Source: Actinomycetes bacterium
GTDB lineage: Bacteria > Actinomycetota > Acidimicrobiia > Acidimicrobiales > Palsa-688
Assembly: GCA_021838445.1 (NCBI GenBank)
Contig: JAKCDU010000039.1
Location: 1 to 35,494 of the forward strand
Reading direction: 5' to 3'
DNA: 35,494 nt
Shown here: in pieces, positions 35,344 through 35,494 of the stretch
Numbering within the stretch: the stretch's first letter is position 1
How the letters are laid out: every line of letters starts with the position of its first letter
Notes under the pieces: model-generated
Seen by the model: the letters and a program-made list of their open reading frames with translations, nothing else
Database searches by the model: none
Told to the model about the DNA's origin: nothing
Made by a program: the position numbers and the translations under genes

Positions 35344-35494
35344 TCAGAACAGCGTCAGCCGGCCCGCGTCCTCCCCTCGGAGCTGGTCGTAGTCGACCTC
35401 GACGCAGTCGATACCCCGGGCCCTGGCAACGACCTGGGCCTGCGGCTTGATCTGCTGCGCCACGAAGATACCCCGCACCGGCCGGAGCCGGCCG
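35344..35494 (-). CDS. nucS: Endonuclease NucS (EndoMS), C-terminal end
   Basis: The last 49 residues of NucS, reading in from the right edge: VRGIFVAQQIKPQAQVVARA, then RGIDCVEVDYDQLRG and the terminal LTLF. This matches the end of the mycobacterial and archaeal NucS/EndoMS catalytic domain, whose QxK lies in AQQIKPQ. NucS performs non-canonical mismatch repair in Actinobacteria that lack MutS/MutL. The LF end resembles a beta-clamp-binding tail. The N-terminal part lies beyond the window. It is a core gene and marks the right border of the accessory stretch. Confidence 0.85.
   Translation of the reverse strand, partial: GRLRPVRGIFVAQQIKPQAQVVARARGIDCVEVDYDQLRGEDAGRLTLF

Overview
This is a high-GC actinobacterial chromosome segment, most likely from the Acidimicrobiia or a close relative. 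The evidence is a WhiB regulator, two luciferase-like F420-type oxidoreductases, the C-terminal end of a NucS mismatch endonuclease, an actinobacterial-type primary sigma factor directly after dnaG, frequent GTG/TTG starts, and many starts that sit 6-8 nt downstream of a TANNNT-like -10 box (leaderless-type starts).

Layout. Positions 1-1353 are an accessory stretch ending at the 3' end of a tRNA-Val gene: the 5' part of an IS3-type transposase orfA, an NADPH-dependent FMN reductase gene broken by a one-base frameshift, and a cluster of GTAGGGCA repeats. Positions 1354-9437 mix housekeeping and small unknown genes: tRNA-Val, DUF523, WhiB, a 67-aa gene with its own promoter and terminator, an inositol-monophosphatase-family enzyme divergent from a hypothetical gene, a PLP decarboxylase, a membrane protein divergent from an SDR, a VapC remnant ending at a CAT-anticodon tRNA, a pair of unknown small proteins, an LLM oxidoreductase and tRNA-Asn.

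Positions 9482-27282 are a long, almost entirely minus-strand information-processing block: phoH-ybeY-CNNM/CorC-era, recO and uppS, glyS-ppdK-dnaG-rpoD. It is interrupted by plus-strand dinG and by a plus-strand pair made of a membrane coiled-coil protein and a secreted serine protease. Within the block NTGA four-base stop/start overlaps couple dnaG-rpoD, ybeY-CNNM and CNNM-era.

Positions 27307-30368 hold a hypothetical gene, a BldC/excisionase-type HTH gene, and a divergent cpaB/tadZ-like pair lacking the rest of a Tad pilus system inside the window. Positions about 30369-35340 look like an accessory island: an HK97-type phage capsid gene broken by one frameshift and one in-frame TAG, several small unknown genes, and a compact two-gene unit consisting of a DUF2510-Mrr-like nuclease fusion followed by a 146-aa unknown protein. 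The chromosomal backbone appears to resume with nucS at the right edge.

No CRISPR array, rRNA, complete insertion sequence or origin was seen. The most interesting points are the DUF2510-nuclease/146-aa pair beside phage debris, the window-wide leaderless promoter geometry (including a divergent pair whose two -10 boxes share one TA step), and the integration-scar look of two tRNA 3' ends.
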